DNA from: Pinus tabuliformis
Lineage: Eukaryota; Streptophyta; Pinopsida; Pinales; Pinaceae
Direction: 5' to 3'
NCBI GenBank assembly: GCA_031772625.1
Contig: CM062811.1
Coordinates: 643,388,820-643,452,819, forward strand
Length of the DNA: 64,000 nt
The notes below the pieces were generated by a model. It was given only the letters and a program-made list of their open reading frames with translations, searched no databases and was not told the DNA's origin. The position numbers and the translations under genes were made by a program. Below, piece by piece: positions 32,958 through 42,522 of the stretch (position 1 is the stretch's first letter; every line of letters starts with the position of its first letter).

Positions 32958-34856
32958 TCATCCTTGAGCAACTTTTCCCTGGCTCCTCGTCTTTGGCCGA
33001 GAACTAGAGCCCGGAGCATGCTTTTCCTTCCCTGTTTTTGGTGGTCCTGCCTTTTCTGCCGAGGGTGGCGCTGCTTCCTTTCCTATTTTTGGCGGCCCTG
33101 CCTTCGCTGCCCCTGGTGGTGACGAAGGTGGTGCTTCTGCCCCCTTCCCTATTTCCTTGAGCCGGGCTTCGGAAGGCGATTGGCCTATTTTTCGTGTCCA
33201 GGAAGTTATTTTTGGGCTCCCCTTCTCGGGGGTGGCTGATGTTTTAGAGGGGGTTCTTGGACTGGGTGAAGTAGGGACATCCCCTAAAGTGGTTTGGCTG
33301 CCGGGTGGAGGCTGTGGCTTGCCCGTGGTAATCCGCTTGCTTCTCCTGGCCTCAGATGGTAGAGGGGTCTCCCTCTCTCTCTTTTCCTTCGGCTTCGGAG
33401 GTGTACTGAGGGCGGCCAGCGCCGCTGCTGCCTCCTTTTCTAGAAGACCAGCCTTCTCTTTCTTGCGTTTTGCTCTCTCAGAGCTCCTTGTGGAGGGCCC
33501 CTCCTTTTCAGATTTCGGGCTTCCTGTAGAAGACCCTGCTTTGCCCCCTTCCGGGCCTCCTGTAGAAGGTTCTTTCTTTCCCGCTTTTGGGCTTCCTGTA
33601 GAAGACCCGGCTTTAGCCACTCCCGGGCTTCCAGTAGAAGGCCCTCTCTCTGTCTTCAGGCTTCCTGTAGGAGGCTGTTTCTCAATGACTTTCGGGCTTC
33701 TTGTAGAAGCCCCTTTTTCCAATTTCGGGCTTCCTGTAGAAGCCTTTGTCTCCGTTTTTGGGCTTCCTGTAGAAGCCTGTTTCTCAATGATCTTCGGGCT
33801 TCCTGTAGAAGCCTTCGTTTTTGTTTTTGGGCTTCCTGTAGAAGCCTGTTTTTGCTTTCCTGTAGACACAGGGGTCTCCACCTCTGCTTGCTTGCCTGCT
33901 TGAGTTTTGCTTTTTGTTTTGGTTGCAGGTGCTGTTGAGGTACTTGGGCTGACGTGGGCTACCTCGGCTTTGTCCATTCTGCTCTTCATCCTCTTTTCCC
34001 TTGCTGACAGGAGAGGTGTGCCACCTTTTTCTTGGTCCTCCTTTTCCTCATGCTTCTTCCTTTGTTCTTCGGCCACTGCTTCGTGTTCCTCACTGCTGGA
34101 GGAACCCGTTTCTTCGATCAACATCTTAATGTCCCCATCTTTGGTTAAATTGCGGAAGGATTCCCACGAGAGGGGAACCTTATATGAATGCAATGCATCC
34201 TCCACAAGAAGCTTTATTAACCCATGGTGGGCTATCTGATCAGGTATGCCCTCTCTTAGCTTTGTAGCACACTCCATTAGAGACTGCAGGAGGTAATAAG
34301 GGATGCTCAGTTTTTGCTCTACGGGAAGGTCAATTCGGTGCCTCAACTCAGTGAGTAGCCGAAAGTGATATGCATACACGATGCTGAAACGCCCTTCACA
34401 AGTAATATATTTCATGATTTGCAAACTGACTTCATTCCAAGGTGGCAATAGACTCGTTCTTCTCACCCCGTTTTTATCCTCCGAGAATTCTTCCTCAGGT
34501 GGAAAGAATTCCTTCTTTGCTTGCTGGCTCAGCTTTCTCTCGTCCTTGTCCCATGGCAGACCCATAGGGAGTTCTGTGATCCAACTGATATGTTCTGGAG
34601 TGAGCTTGAGGCTCAGACCTCTGAAGTTCACTGTGGCCAGTGTCTGGGATTTAGGCTTCAGAGCCTGCAAGAATTCTTCGGCTACTTCATCATCGTAGCC
34701 CTGCAGCTTATCACAAAAAGGCATCCATTGTGCTCTGGTGAAGAGCTCTACCACTGCCGGGTTTTCCCTTAATTTAGTGGACTCAGTGGGTTCCCGTCTT
34801 ATAAAACCACCCGGCATGATGAACACGGTCGTTTTAATTAAAGGTGGCAAATGCAA
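32958..34856 (-). CDS. Athila-like extra ORF downstream of pol, 632 aa, with STGSPK repeats
   Basis: Uninterrupted minus-strand frame between pol and the 3' LTR, the position of the env-like or additional ORF of Athila elements. Residues about 14-260 look globular (FTRAQWMPFCDKL, VAEEFLQAL, VNFRGLSLKLTPEHISW, ELPMGLPWDKDER) and resemble the putative plant transposon protein domain; that family call is tentative. About 265-310 is a charged Glu/Lys region. About 340-470 holds eleven to twelve imperfect repeats of ~12 residues built on STGSPK, and the tail is Pro/Lys/Ser-rich and basic. No signal peptide or transmembrane segment is evident, which argues against an envelope protein. A second Met 14 codons in may be the real start. 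The repeat DNA is the same TTCTACAGGAAGCCC motif seen in noncoding parts of the element. Confidence 0.85.
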   Translation of the reverse strand: MHLPPLIKTTVFIMPGGFIRREPTESTKLRENPAVVELFTRAQWMPFCDKLQGYDDEVAEEFLQALKPKSQTLATVNFRGLSLKLTPEHISWITELPMGLPWDKDERKLSQQAKKEFFPPEEEFSEDKNGVRRTSLLPPWNEVSLQIMKYITCEGRFSIVYAYHFRLLTELRHRIDLPVEQKLSIPYYLLQSLMECATKLREGIPDQIAHHGLIKLLVEDALHSYKVPLSWESFRNLTKDGDIKMLIEETGSSSSEEHEAVAEEQRKKHEEKEDQEKGGTPLLSAREKRMKSRMDKAEVAHVSPSTSTAPATKTKSKTQAGKQAEVETPVSTGKQKQASTGSPKTKTKASTGSPKIIEKQASTGSPKTETKASTGSPKLEKGASTRSPKVIEKQPPTGSLKTERGPSTGSPGVAKAGSSTGSPKAGKKEPSTGGPEGGKAGSSTGSPKSEKEGPSTRSSERAKRKKEKAGLLEKEAAAALAALSTPPKPKEKRERETPLPSEARRSKRITTGKPQPPPGSQTTLGDVPTSPSPRTPSKTSATPEKGSPKITSWTRKIGQSPSEARLKEIGKGAEAPPSSPPGAAKAGPPKIGKEAAPPSAEKAGPPKTGKEKHAPGSSSRPKTRSQGKVAQG

Positions 34857-35085
34857 CAGAGATTTGGTCTATTAAGACAGAGCATGCACATAATCCACAA
34901 AATTCAACACAGTCTACTTATATCGACATCCTGTAGAACGATAGCATAGGCACAGCAAACAACAATTCCACCAATATCTTTATGACCCGACTGTGGACGA
35001 TGGTCTTGCCACTTTTACTAACCAGTTGCATGCAAAGTTCAGGGTTACCTCTTTAATTGGCCACCTTTTTGCGTGAGGCACCCGC

Positions 35086-35180
35086 TTCCCTGTAGATGAC
35101 TGTGTTCCTGTAGACTGCGTTCCTGTAGACCGCGTTCCTGTAGAACTGCGCTCCTGTAGAACTGCGTTCCTGTAGAAGCA
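35086..35180 (-). repeat. TTCCTGTAGAA motif cluster, about six copies
   Basis: Near-regular 15-16-bp array: variants GTTCCTGTAGACTGC, GTTCCTGTAGACCGC, GTTCCTGTAGAACTGC and GCTCCTGTAGAACTGC. The invariant core is CCTGTAGA. Confidence 0.9.
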
Positions 35181-36214
35181 GTGCGCAATCCTCGGGGAAG
35201 ACTGTAGTTGGCCCGCGCTTGAGGTGTGCTTGACCAGCGTTCTGGTAGCCAACAGCTCGGCGTATCAAAGTGCAGAGGAGATCAGAACAGCCACCCGAGT
35301 TCGAAGTGTTGGATGATAAATGCATGCGCATGATCTAGCCGATTGGATTTTGAATCGGCGCAATCCGTGGCGCGGGGGATGAGCTGTCCCCGCCGGACCG
35401 TTGGGCGACGTCATCCATCATCCGCCTGCGTATTCGCTTGCTGCCGCATTCATTCCCACAGATTTGCCGCCGCCTTTTCCTGTTAAACTCATGCTTCTGA
35501 CGAGAGTGTTCTCACGTGCATGCCGTTCATTCTCTTTGTCGTGGCCGCCACCCACACATCCAATTACACTTTAACTAGCCGACGTGGCCAGTCGACTGGC
35601 CATACGGCTGCTCAACCATTCAATTTTACTCTTTGCAAACAATTTCCAAGTAAGATTCATGCGATTTAATGGAAGGAAGGGTTGAGAAACTTACCTGCAT
35701 GGCTGCACACGATTTTTCCAGTTCTTGGACGATGGTGAGTGGATTTACCTGCTGCATGCGACTTACACAGACCCGGAGGCTCGTGGTTACGGCTGCCAAT
35801 GATGGAGTGGATGTTTTGCTTGCATGCGTCCGCGTTGCATTTCAGATGGCGGTGCTGTGAATGGTATCCACTCGAGCAGGTTGAACTGTTACAGGATCCC
35901 CGTGAGGTGTCTCGTAACAGTCCTTTCTCCTTGGGTGCATGCTGCACGACGGAGGTTCTGGCCTTTCAATCACGTTCCCGGAGCTCTCGATGCCTGCGGT
36001 ATGAGATCCCAGCATTTATTTAACTTTGAAAATGGCTTTTCCCGTGAGAACTCATCGATCTTCTTTGTTGGTGCAGGGAACTTGGTCGCATGTCGACAAG
36101 GATGGTGGAGCAAGGTGACAGCATTGTGCAGGGGTGCTAACAGAGGCTTGCATGCATCCAACCCAATCCATAGTCGCTAAATCTCCTTTTAAGATGAATT
36201 CTGGCCGTCCAAAA

Positions 36215-36350
36215 CTCCTACAGGAAGTTTCCTGTAGAACACAGAGCTTCCTGTAGAAAGTTCGGCCTTCCTGTAGAAAGTCTGTACTTTCCTGTAGAAA
36301 ATCCGCGCCTTCCTGTAGAAAGACTGCATCTTCCTGTAGAAGATTCAAAC
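36215..36350 (-). repeat. TTCCTGTAGAA motif cluster, seven copies
   Basis: Six direct copies of TTTCCTGTAGAA or CTTCCTGTAGAA at about 18-21-bp spacing, preceded by one inverted copy (CTCCTACAGGAAG near 36,216). Spacer sequences differ, so it is the core and not the whole unit that is conserved. Confidence 0.9.
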
Positions 36351-36545
36351 CATGATAAAATTGCGCATACCTTGAAAAACATGGGTACCCTTTGGAGGAG
36401 GTGCTGGTGAGGTTCCTTGACAGCATGATAAGGACCTTTGGCTCTGAGTTGAAGGGCTTCCTCTCCTCCATAGAACATCTGCAACCTGCATGCAATTTTA
36501 CCATATTTTGCTTATTGTTTTTTCTTTTTTCTTTTGGAAGATAAC

Positions 36546-36735
36546 AGGGGCGCCTCAAAGAGGTTTTCACCCATGCCATCTGCCCTGAGCGCCTCAGAAA
36601 GGTTTTCACTCAAGGATCTTTTTCAAACCTTTTTCTTTTTTCTTCTTTTTTTTTGACAGACAATAGGGGCGCCTCAATGAGGTTTTCACCCCTACTACCT
36701 GCCTTGGGTGCCTCAGAGAGGTTTTCACCCAAGAA
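36546..36735 (-). repeat. GCCTCA/AGGTTTTCACC repeat block after pol
   Basis: Two ~118-bp units, each with two copies of a core made of GCCTCA, three variable bases, then AGGTTTTCACC. The units are separated by a T-rich stretch. The block lies just downstream of the gag-pol stop codon on the coding strand. Confidence 0.85.
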
Positions 36736-36754
36736 TCTTTTTTTTTTATGTCCT

Positions 36755-39700
36755 TCAGGGTATGCCAAAAGCAGAGGCAGAACCCTTCTCTATGACCAAT
36801 ACAGATTTCTCCATAGTCTTGATGAACTCCTGTCTTGAGAGAGGTCTCTTGTAGATCTTCAACCGATGCCCATTGACAAGCATGGGAATGGATTCCTCAT
36901 CAATGGTTCGAATGAGGACAGATCCATTGTCATGGCATTTCTCCACTGCATATGGTCCTAGCCATCTGGTTCTCAGCTTCCCCTTGAAATCTTTGTATCT
37001 GGAATCATACAACAAAGCCCAATCTCCCGGCTGAAATTGCTTGTCATGGAGATGTTGGTCATGCCACACCTTTCTCTGAAGTTGAACCACTTCTGAGTGA
37101 AGGAGGGCCTGCATTCGGTGCTCATCCAGGCCATTCAACTGCAATAGCCTTTCTTGTTGTGCATGGCTGAGATCTAGGTCCAGCTGAGCTGCCATCCTCA
37201 AGGTATTGTATTCAAACTCAATGGACAGCAAAGCTTTCTTCCCATAGACCAGCTCATATGGTGTGAAACCGGTGGTGGTCTTCCAAGTGGTGTTGTAGGC
37301 CCATGTGGCTTCAACCAGGCGGTCTGCCCAATCTTTTCTGCTGCTGCTCACCACCTTAGTCAAGATCCCTTCTAATGCTCTATTGGTGACTTCCACCTGC
37401 CCATTTACTTGAGGGTGATAAGGGGTGGAAGTCCTATGCTTGATCTTGTGATGAACTAGTAGATCTTCAACTAGGTTGGAGGTGAACTGGCTCCCTTGAT
37501 CGGTGACCAGCTCTCTTGGATAGCCAAACTTATAGAAGATGTTTTCCCTTAGGAACTCGGCCACCTTTTCTTCTGTTGTTGCTTTGATTGCTTTGGTCTC
37601 TGCCCACTTTGTCAAATAGTTAGTACACACAATGATGTAAGACCTTTGCCTCGAAGAGGGGTTGATTGGGCCCACAAAGTCCATGCCCCACTTCTCAAAT
37701 GGCTCAAGAGTCACTTGAGGTTGGAGAGGCATCTCATCCCTTTGGGTCGGTTTCCCCATTCTTTGGCATTGGTCACACTGACTGACATATCTTCTGACAT
37801 CTTGATGAAGTGTTGGCCAATAGTAGCCTGCCTGCAGGATCTTGAAGGCAGTTCTCTTTGCTGCAAAATGTCCTCCACAAGGCCCATCATGACAAGTGAG
37901 GAGGATATCAAAGACTTCCTCCTCCCTTACACAACGCCTTAAGATCTGATCGGGGCCAAGCTTGAACAGATTGCCCCCGATCCAAGTGAATGAGGCACTC
38001 TTTCTGATGATTCTGCTCTTCTCTCTGGAAGATAGGTGTGGAGGGAACTGTGCTGAAACAAGATAGTTTGCTATATCAGCAAACCATGGAGAGAGTACTG
38101 AAATAGCAAACAGATGTTCATCAGGCATCTGGTCGTCCACTATTCCATCCTCATCTGCAGACAAATCCAATCTAGATAAAAAGTCAGCAACTACATTTTC
38201 TCTACCTGGTTTGTCAACAATGGTCAAATCAAACTGCTGCAATAAAAGTAACCATCTAATAATACGAGCATTCACATCTAGTTTATTCATTAAATATCTA
38301 ATAGCAGCATGGTCAGTATGTACAAAGGTTTGGTAACCAGTAATATAATGTCGGAACTTGTTCAGTGCATGGACCACAGCCAAGAATTCTTTCTCAGTTA
38401 CAGTGTAATTCAGCTCAGCCTTGGACAAGTTTTTGCTAACAAAGTAAATGGCATATGGAAGTTTCTGCTCAACTTGTCCTAAAGCTGCACCTATGGCTTT
38501 GTTTGAGGCATCAGTGTGGATGTGGAAAGGTAGGGCCCAGTTTGGACCTCTCAGGATTGGGGCTGTCACCAACTTGTCCTTCAATTCATTTAAAGCCCTC
38601 TGACAATCGTCAGTCCATTTAAACTCCACATCTTTTGCCAACAGACCAAACAATGGCGAGGCTAGCTTGCTAAAATCTTTAATGAATCTCCGGTAGTATC
38701 CTGCTAATCCCAAGAAACTCCGGACATCCCTTACCTTTTGAGGAGGTGGAACCCTCTTGATGAGAGCAATTTTGTTAGGATCCACCTGCAATCCTTGGCA
38801 AGAAATGGTATGGCCTAGCACGGTCCCTTCAGTCATTAGGAATTCACATTTTTCAGGACTAAGGGATAAGTTCATCTCGGTGCATTTGGTTAGGACTTTT
38901 CCCAAGTTGGACAATGCTTCCTGGAAGTTGGCCCCATAAGGAGTAAAGTCATCCAGATAGATTTCTACTGCATCATGGACCAGCTCCAAGAAGATGCTCA
39001 GGACAGCTCTCTGAAAGGTAGCAGGAGCATTGCATAGCACAAAGGGAAGGACTCGATAGGCAAAGGTACCCCAAGGACAAGTGAAGGTGGTCTTATCTTG
39101 GTCTTCCAGGCTGATTTGTATTTGGTTGTACCCGCTAAACCCATCCAGGAAAGAGAAGAACTTCTTTCCTGCCAGTCCATCCAACACTTGATCTATGAAA
39201 GGTAGAGGGAAATGGTCCTTCTTGGTAGCTTTATTCAGTTCTCGGTAGTCCACACAGATTCTCCATTTCCCATTTTTCTTGGGAACCAACACTAGACGGG
39301 ACACCCATTCACTATCGAAGATGGGGTAGATGAATCCGGCATCCAGCAGTTTCTGCAATTCTTCCTTGACAATGTCCTTAAGGGCTGGATTCATTCTCCT
39401 CTGAGGTTGCCTAACCGGTTTACAATCCTCTTTGATGTATATATGATGGGTACAGACCGAAGGATGGACTCCTTTCATTTCCTTATAGCTCCAAGAAAAA
39501 GCATCTAGGTGGTTGGCCAACAGACTACACAGCTCCTTTTCCTGGGAAGGAGATAGGGAGGAGCTGATCTTCAATGCTTTCTCAGGGCCGAACTCCACAT
39601 TCTTGACTCTGGGAGTAACAGGGTTGGTTGTACAAAGATCCACTAGGGTGCTAGCTTGGGCATCCTCCACCAATTTCTCTAAGGGTAGTGCACTGGAAGG

Positions 39701-42130
39701 TGGATTCTGGATCAAGGTCTCGATCAAGTCATCCTCGGTTGGGGGGTCTCTTCTAGTGGTATCTAAGGTGCACAGAGGTGCTGAGTACACCTCGTCTTCT
39801 TCTCCTTCTTCCAACCAGAGTGGTAGATCATGCTCTAAGGAGGGTTGGGCAGGAGGATATAGGACTAGTTGCTTGGACATGGGACCATTTTTGATGGTCA
39901 TGTTTCCTGCACGACAACTTATGTAAGCATCTGCAGTAGCTAACCAAGGCCTTCCCAAAATGAGAGGATATCCAGTAAGCTTTGCCTTTGGTTGCAGAAC
40001 CAGGAAGTCTGCAGGGTATTCCCAAGAATCAATAGAGACCATGACATCCTCCACAATCCCTTCGGGAGTCACGGTGGAGCGATCTGCTAATTGCAGTATT
40101 GTCGAGGTCTTCCTCAAGGAACCCTGAAGATTGAGTTTAAGCATGGTATCCCTGGTCATCACATTAATGGCAGCCCCCAGATCAATCAAGGTGTCAGGGA
40201 TAATGGTGCCATTGATGTGGACATCTACTACAGGACTTCCAGGATCTAGGTACTTTGGGCAGATGACTTGTCCTAGCATAAGGTCAGACAGTTGTCCTAT
40301 GACATTGATAGTTGAAGCATCTTTCTTCCGTCTGCCTGGATGTTTGAAACACTTCTCCTTAACTAGTTTGTTGTATATTGGCACATCCTTGATGGCTTGG
40401 AGAAGTGGTATTTTTACACACAACTGCTTGAGCTCACCCAGAAGCTCATCTTCTTCTGGGTTAGGTTGTGTGGTGGCTGTTAGTCTCTCAGGAAAGGGTG
40501 GAATAGCCTTTGGTTCACTTTCCTGTTTATCTTCCCCATCCTCCGGGGGAGGAGGTTGGCGATCTGGTAGAGTCTTTCCAGATCGAAGATTGATCTCCTG
40601 GATCTCCACAGCATAGGTAGGGCATGAGGTTTCCCTAGTGTATACCTGCTGGGCCTGTCTATTGTTTGGGTTCGGGTTCAGTTGAGCAGGCATTTGAGGT
40701 TGCCTTGGAGGAGCAGGAGGTAATGGTTGAGGTTGAACTGGTGGTGGAGGCAAAATGGCAGGAGGAGTGTTGTATTGGGGCCTCCACCCCGACTGAGGTG
40801 CATTCCATTGAGGCTGCGGCTGGGCATGTGAGTGATATGAATGAGAAGTAGGTTGAGCGGGGTACTGAGGTGGGTAAGACCATGGAGGAGGCATGGACCA
40901 TGAAGGATGAGCAGGGGGACCCCAGGAAGGCATGGGAGTCGACTGGTTGGGGTTGTAATAAGCTTGAGATGCCCCTTGCATCCCCTGCTGGTAAGGCCTA
41001 GATCCTTGTGGCCTCCTTTGGTTGAGGTAGTAGAGAGGTTCGGTGGGAGCTTCTGTCCCTTGGTACATGGCTTTAAACCCAGGTAAGGTTGGACACTGAT
41101 TTGTGGGATGGTCCTCCTCACAAACGAAACACACTTCAACCGAATGCAATGGACATTCGTTCTTAGGGTGCCTCCTTGTGCACCTAGGGCAGAAGACGGC
41201 CAAGGCTCTCTCAGCCTCTTCTTTCTTTTGTTGAATCCTGAATGTGTCAAGCTGCATGGCAATGGTTTGTCTCACCTCACTCTTAAGATCTTCTAGTTGA
41301 TTTGCAAGCTCATGTTTGGAGAAAGGGACACTAGTTGAGAGGTGGTTTCCTCTACCTCGTTTCCTAGCTGCCCTGGAGTGGTTTCTAAACACAGTCTTGA
41401 TGTCCTCATAAGGCAGTTGGTAAATGTCCCCCCCAGCTAACATGTGAAGGGTATCTAAGAGGTCTTCAGGGACCCCTCGGAGTAGGACCAACTTGAGGGA
41501 TTCAGGGTCAAGTGTGCACCTGGCCCGCTTATAGCTTAGTTGGAACCTCTCCTCATAATCCTCTAAGGACTCATCATTTCCCATGGAAATCCGAAAGATT
41601 TCCCCCTTTGTTTCCTTGGACCTACAGTAATCCCGATACTTGGCGTTGAAAGCTTGCTGCATCTGAGCCCAAGTGGTGATACTATTCCCAGGTAAGCCCA
41701 TGAACCAGCGTAGTGCTGCATCCTTAAGAGTGGAAGGGAAAAGTTTCAACTTTTGCTCATCTTCAGTGTAGTCATAAGTTCTACAAAGGACAGCAAACTC
41801 AAACAGGAAGGTATCTGGATCTTCAGTGGTCAGCCCATGGAAGTGAGGTAAGGCGGAGGGGCTAATGTTATTCATTTTCATCTCTCCATTGGTCTCTCGG
41901 ATGGGGAAGGCACCTTCTATTCTCTCATCTTCTCTTCTATTATCAGCCATAGCTTCAAATGGAGTGGTCTCTAACTCTTCTTCTACTATAGGGTCTTTGG
42001 ATATCTCCAGATGTTCACCTATAGGTTCTTCTGGGTCACTGTCACCAAAGAAGAGAGAAGGGTGACTTAGTGATGTGGTGGGGGTGTTTGGTAGGAATTT
42101 GCCTGATCTATCTCGGTTCCTACGAGGCAT
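36755..42130 (-). CDS. Athila-like gag-pol polyprotein, 1791 aa, intact
   Basis: A single open frame. Gag occupies about 1-270 (LPHFHGLTTEDPDTFLFEF, LKDAALRWFMGLP). Two short zinc knuckles lie near 318-350 (CPRCTRRHPKNEC and CFVCEEDHPTNQC, spacing C-X2-C-X3-H-X4-C). Protease lies near 648 with LIDLGAAINVM, the DLGA variant known in this branch. RT spans about 985-1150 with LVPKKNGKWRICVDYREL and the catalytic box YLDDF near 1057; RNase H has HTDASNKAIGAALG near 1203. Integrase begins with an HHCC region (HDGPCGGHFAAKRT, CDQCQRMGKP near 1440) and has a DDE triad in WGMDFVGP (1480), VTDQGSQF (1545) and NGQVEVTNR (1580). No chromodomain. All catalytic residues appear present. RT reads PFVLCNAP where PFGLCNAP is usual. 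It begins about 390 bp inside the 5' LTR. Confidence 0.95.
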   Translation of the reverse strand: MPRRNRDRSGKFLPNTPTTSLSHPSLFFGDSDPEEPIGEHLEISKDPIVEEELETTPFEAMADNRREDERIEGAFPIRETNGEMKMNNISPSALPHFHGLTTEDPDTFLFEFAVLCRTYDYTEDEQKLKLFPSTLKDAALRWFMGLPGNSITTWAQMQQAFNAKYRDYCRSKETKGEIFRISMGNDESLEDYEERFQLSYKRARCTLDPESLKLVLLRGVPEDLLDTLHMLAGGDIYQLPYEDIKTVFRNHSRAARKRGRGNHLSTSVPFSKHELANQLEDLKSEVRQTIAMQLDTFRIQQKKEEAERALAVFCPRCTRRHPKNECPLHSVEVCFVCEEDHPTNQCPTLPGFKAMYQGTEAPTEPLYYLNQRRPQGSRPYQQGMQGASQAYYNPNQSTPMPSWGPPAHPSWSMPPPWSYPPQYPAQPTSHSYHSHAQPQPQWNAPQSGWRPQYNTPPAILPPPPVQPQPLPPAPPRQPQMPAQLNPNPNNRQAQQVYTRETSCPTYAVEIQEINLRSGKTLPDRQPPPPEDGEDKQESEPKAIPPFPERLTATTQPNPEEDELLGELKQLCVKIPLLQAIKDVPIYNKLVKEKCFKHPGRRKKDASTINVIGQLSDLMLGQVICPKYLDPGSPVVDVHINGTIIPDTLIDLGAAINVMTRDTMLKLNLQGSLRKTSTILQLADRSTVTPEGIVEDVMVSIDSWEYPADFLVLQPKAKLTGYPLILGRPWLATADAYISCRAGNMTIKNGPMSKQLVLYPPAQPSLEHDLPLWLEEGEEDEVYSAPLCTLDTTRRDPPTEDDLIETLIQNPPSSALPLEKLVEDAQASTLVDLCTTNPVTPRVKNVEFGPEKALKISSSLSPSQEKELCSLLANHLDAFSWSYKEMKGVHPSVCTHHIYIKEDCKPVRQPQRRMNPALKDIVKEELQKLLDAGFIYPIFDSEWVSRLVLVPKKNGKWRICVDYRELNKATKKDHFPLPFIDQVLDGLAGKKFFSFLDGFSGYNQIQISLEDQDKTTFTCPWGTFAYRVLPFVLCNAPATFQRAVLSIFLELVHDAVEIYLDDFTPYGANFQEALSNLGKVLTKCTEMNLSLSPEKCEFLMTEGTVLGHTISCQGLQVDPNKIALIKRVPPPQKVRDVRSFLGLAGYYRRFIKDFSKLASPLFGLLAKDVEFKWTDDCQRALNELKDKLVTAPILRGPNWALPFHIHTDASNKAIGAALGQVEQKLPYAIYFVSKNLSKAELNYTVTEKEFLAVVHALNKFRHYITGYQTFVHTDHAAIRYLMNKLDVNARIIRWLLLLQQFDLTIVDKPGRENVVADFLSRLDLSADEDGIVDDQMPDEHLFAISVLSPWFADIANYLVSAQFPPHLSSREKSRIIRKSASFTWIGGNLFKLGPDQILRRCVREEEVFDILLTCHDGPCGGHFAAKRTAFKILQAGYYWPTLHQDVRRYVSQCDQCQRMGKPTQRDEMPLQPQVTLEPFEKWGMDFVGPINPSSRQRSYIIVCTNYLTKWAETKAIKATTEEKVAEFLRENIFYKFGYPRELVTDQGSQFTSNLVEDLLVHHKIKHRTSTPYHPQVNGQVEVTNRALEGILTKVVSSSRKDWADRLVEATWAYNTTWKTTTGFTPYELVYGKKALLSIEFEYNTLRMAAQLDLDLSHAQQERLLQLNGLDEHRMQALLHSEVVQLQRKVWHDQHLHDKQFQPGDWALLYDSRYKDFKGKLRTRWLGPYAVEKCHDNGSVLIRTIDEESIPMLVNGHRLKIYKRPLSRQEFIKTMEKSVLVIEKGSASAFGIP

Positions 42131-42522
42131 GAAATGGAAAAGACCTTCTTTTTCTTTTGATTGCTTTTGCTTCTTTTTTTCTTTGGTACCTGCAAAACTG
42201 AAACAGACTGATATACAACTAACTATGAAAGATGCAGAATTAGACTGAAAGCAGGAAAAAACTAATCTACTTTGCTCAACTGAAATTGCAAGAATGGAAA
42301 GGCTAGTCTACGCTTGCAGAAAGGAAATGCTAATCTATGAAAGCAGGAAATGCTAATCTATGAAAGCAGGAAATGCTAATCTATGAAAGCAGGAAATATC
42401 TATGCTACTTTTGCAGAATGGAAATGAAATAAACTACTTAGCAGAAGGTAAGAGTAAGAAAGTAGAAGAAAAGCAACAATTACTAATACTCTGACGCTTC
42501 CCCGGCAACGGCGCCAAAAAGA
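42131..42522 (-). other. Athila-like 5' leader with 23-bp tandem repeats
   Basis: Untranslated leader between the primer site and the gag start. Three copies of a 23-bp unit (CTAATCTATGAAAGCAGG core) lie at 42,330-42,398, with degenerate copies on either side. Confidence 0.8.
42498..42516 (-). promoter_or_regulatory. Athila-like primer-binding site (tRNA-Asp type)
   Basis: On the minus strand TGGCGCCGTTGCCGGGGAA lies six bases inside the 5' LTR end. It is complementary to the 3' end of plant cytosolic tRNA-Asp as I recall it, the primer commonly used by Athila-type elements. Confidence 0.85.

Larger units (their letters stand above)
34857..36754 (-). other. Noncoding spacer between pol and the extra ORF
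   Basis: Short open frames only. It contains a single motif copy near 34,929, a tandem cluster of about six TTCCTGTAGA copies at roughly 16-bp spacing (35,086-35,180), a cluster of seven copies (36,215-36,350), and a separate repeat block at 36,546-36,735. GC content is higher than in the surrounding DNA. The frames that cross the motif clusters read FLQE or STG depending on phase and look fortuitous. Confidence 0.7.

Noticed and set aside
33157-33903. 248-aa plus-strand frame rich in GLPVE repeats
   Set aside because: It is the antisense shadow of the STGSPK repeats in the minus-strand extra ORF, which is longer and in the element's coding direction.
35086-36350. Possible CRISPR-like array (short repeats with unique spacers)
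   Set aside because: Repeats are 11-12 bp, degenerate, in both orientations, inside a plant LTR element, with no cas genes. Not CRISPR.
36052-36609. 185-aa minus frame rich in FLQEG
   Set aside because: It runs through the noncoding motif cluster; the peptide repeat is simply the motif read in one phase, with no conserved domain.
40131-40616. Plus-strand frames opposite Athila-like gag-pol
   Set aside because: Antisense shadows of a long authentic coding frame with clear retroviral-type motifs.
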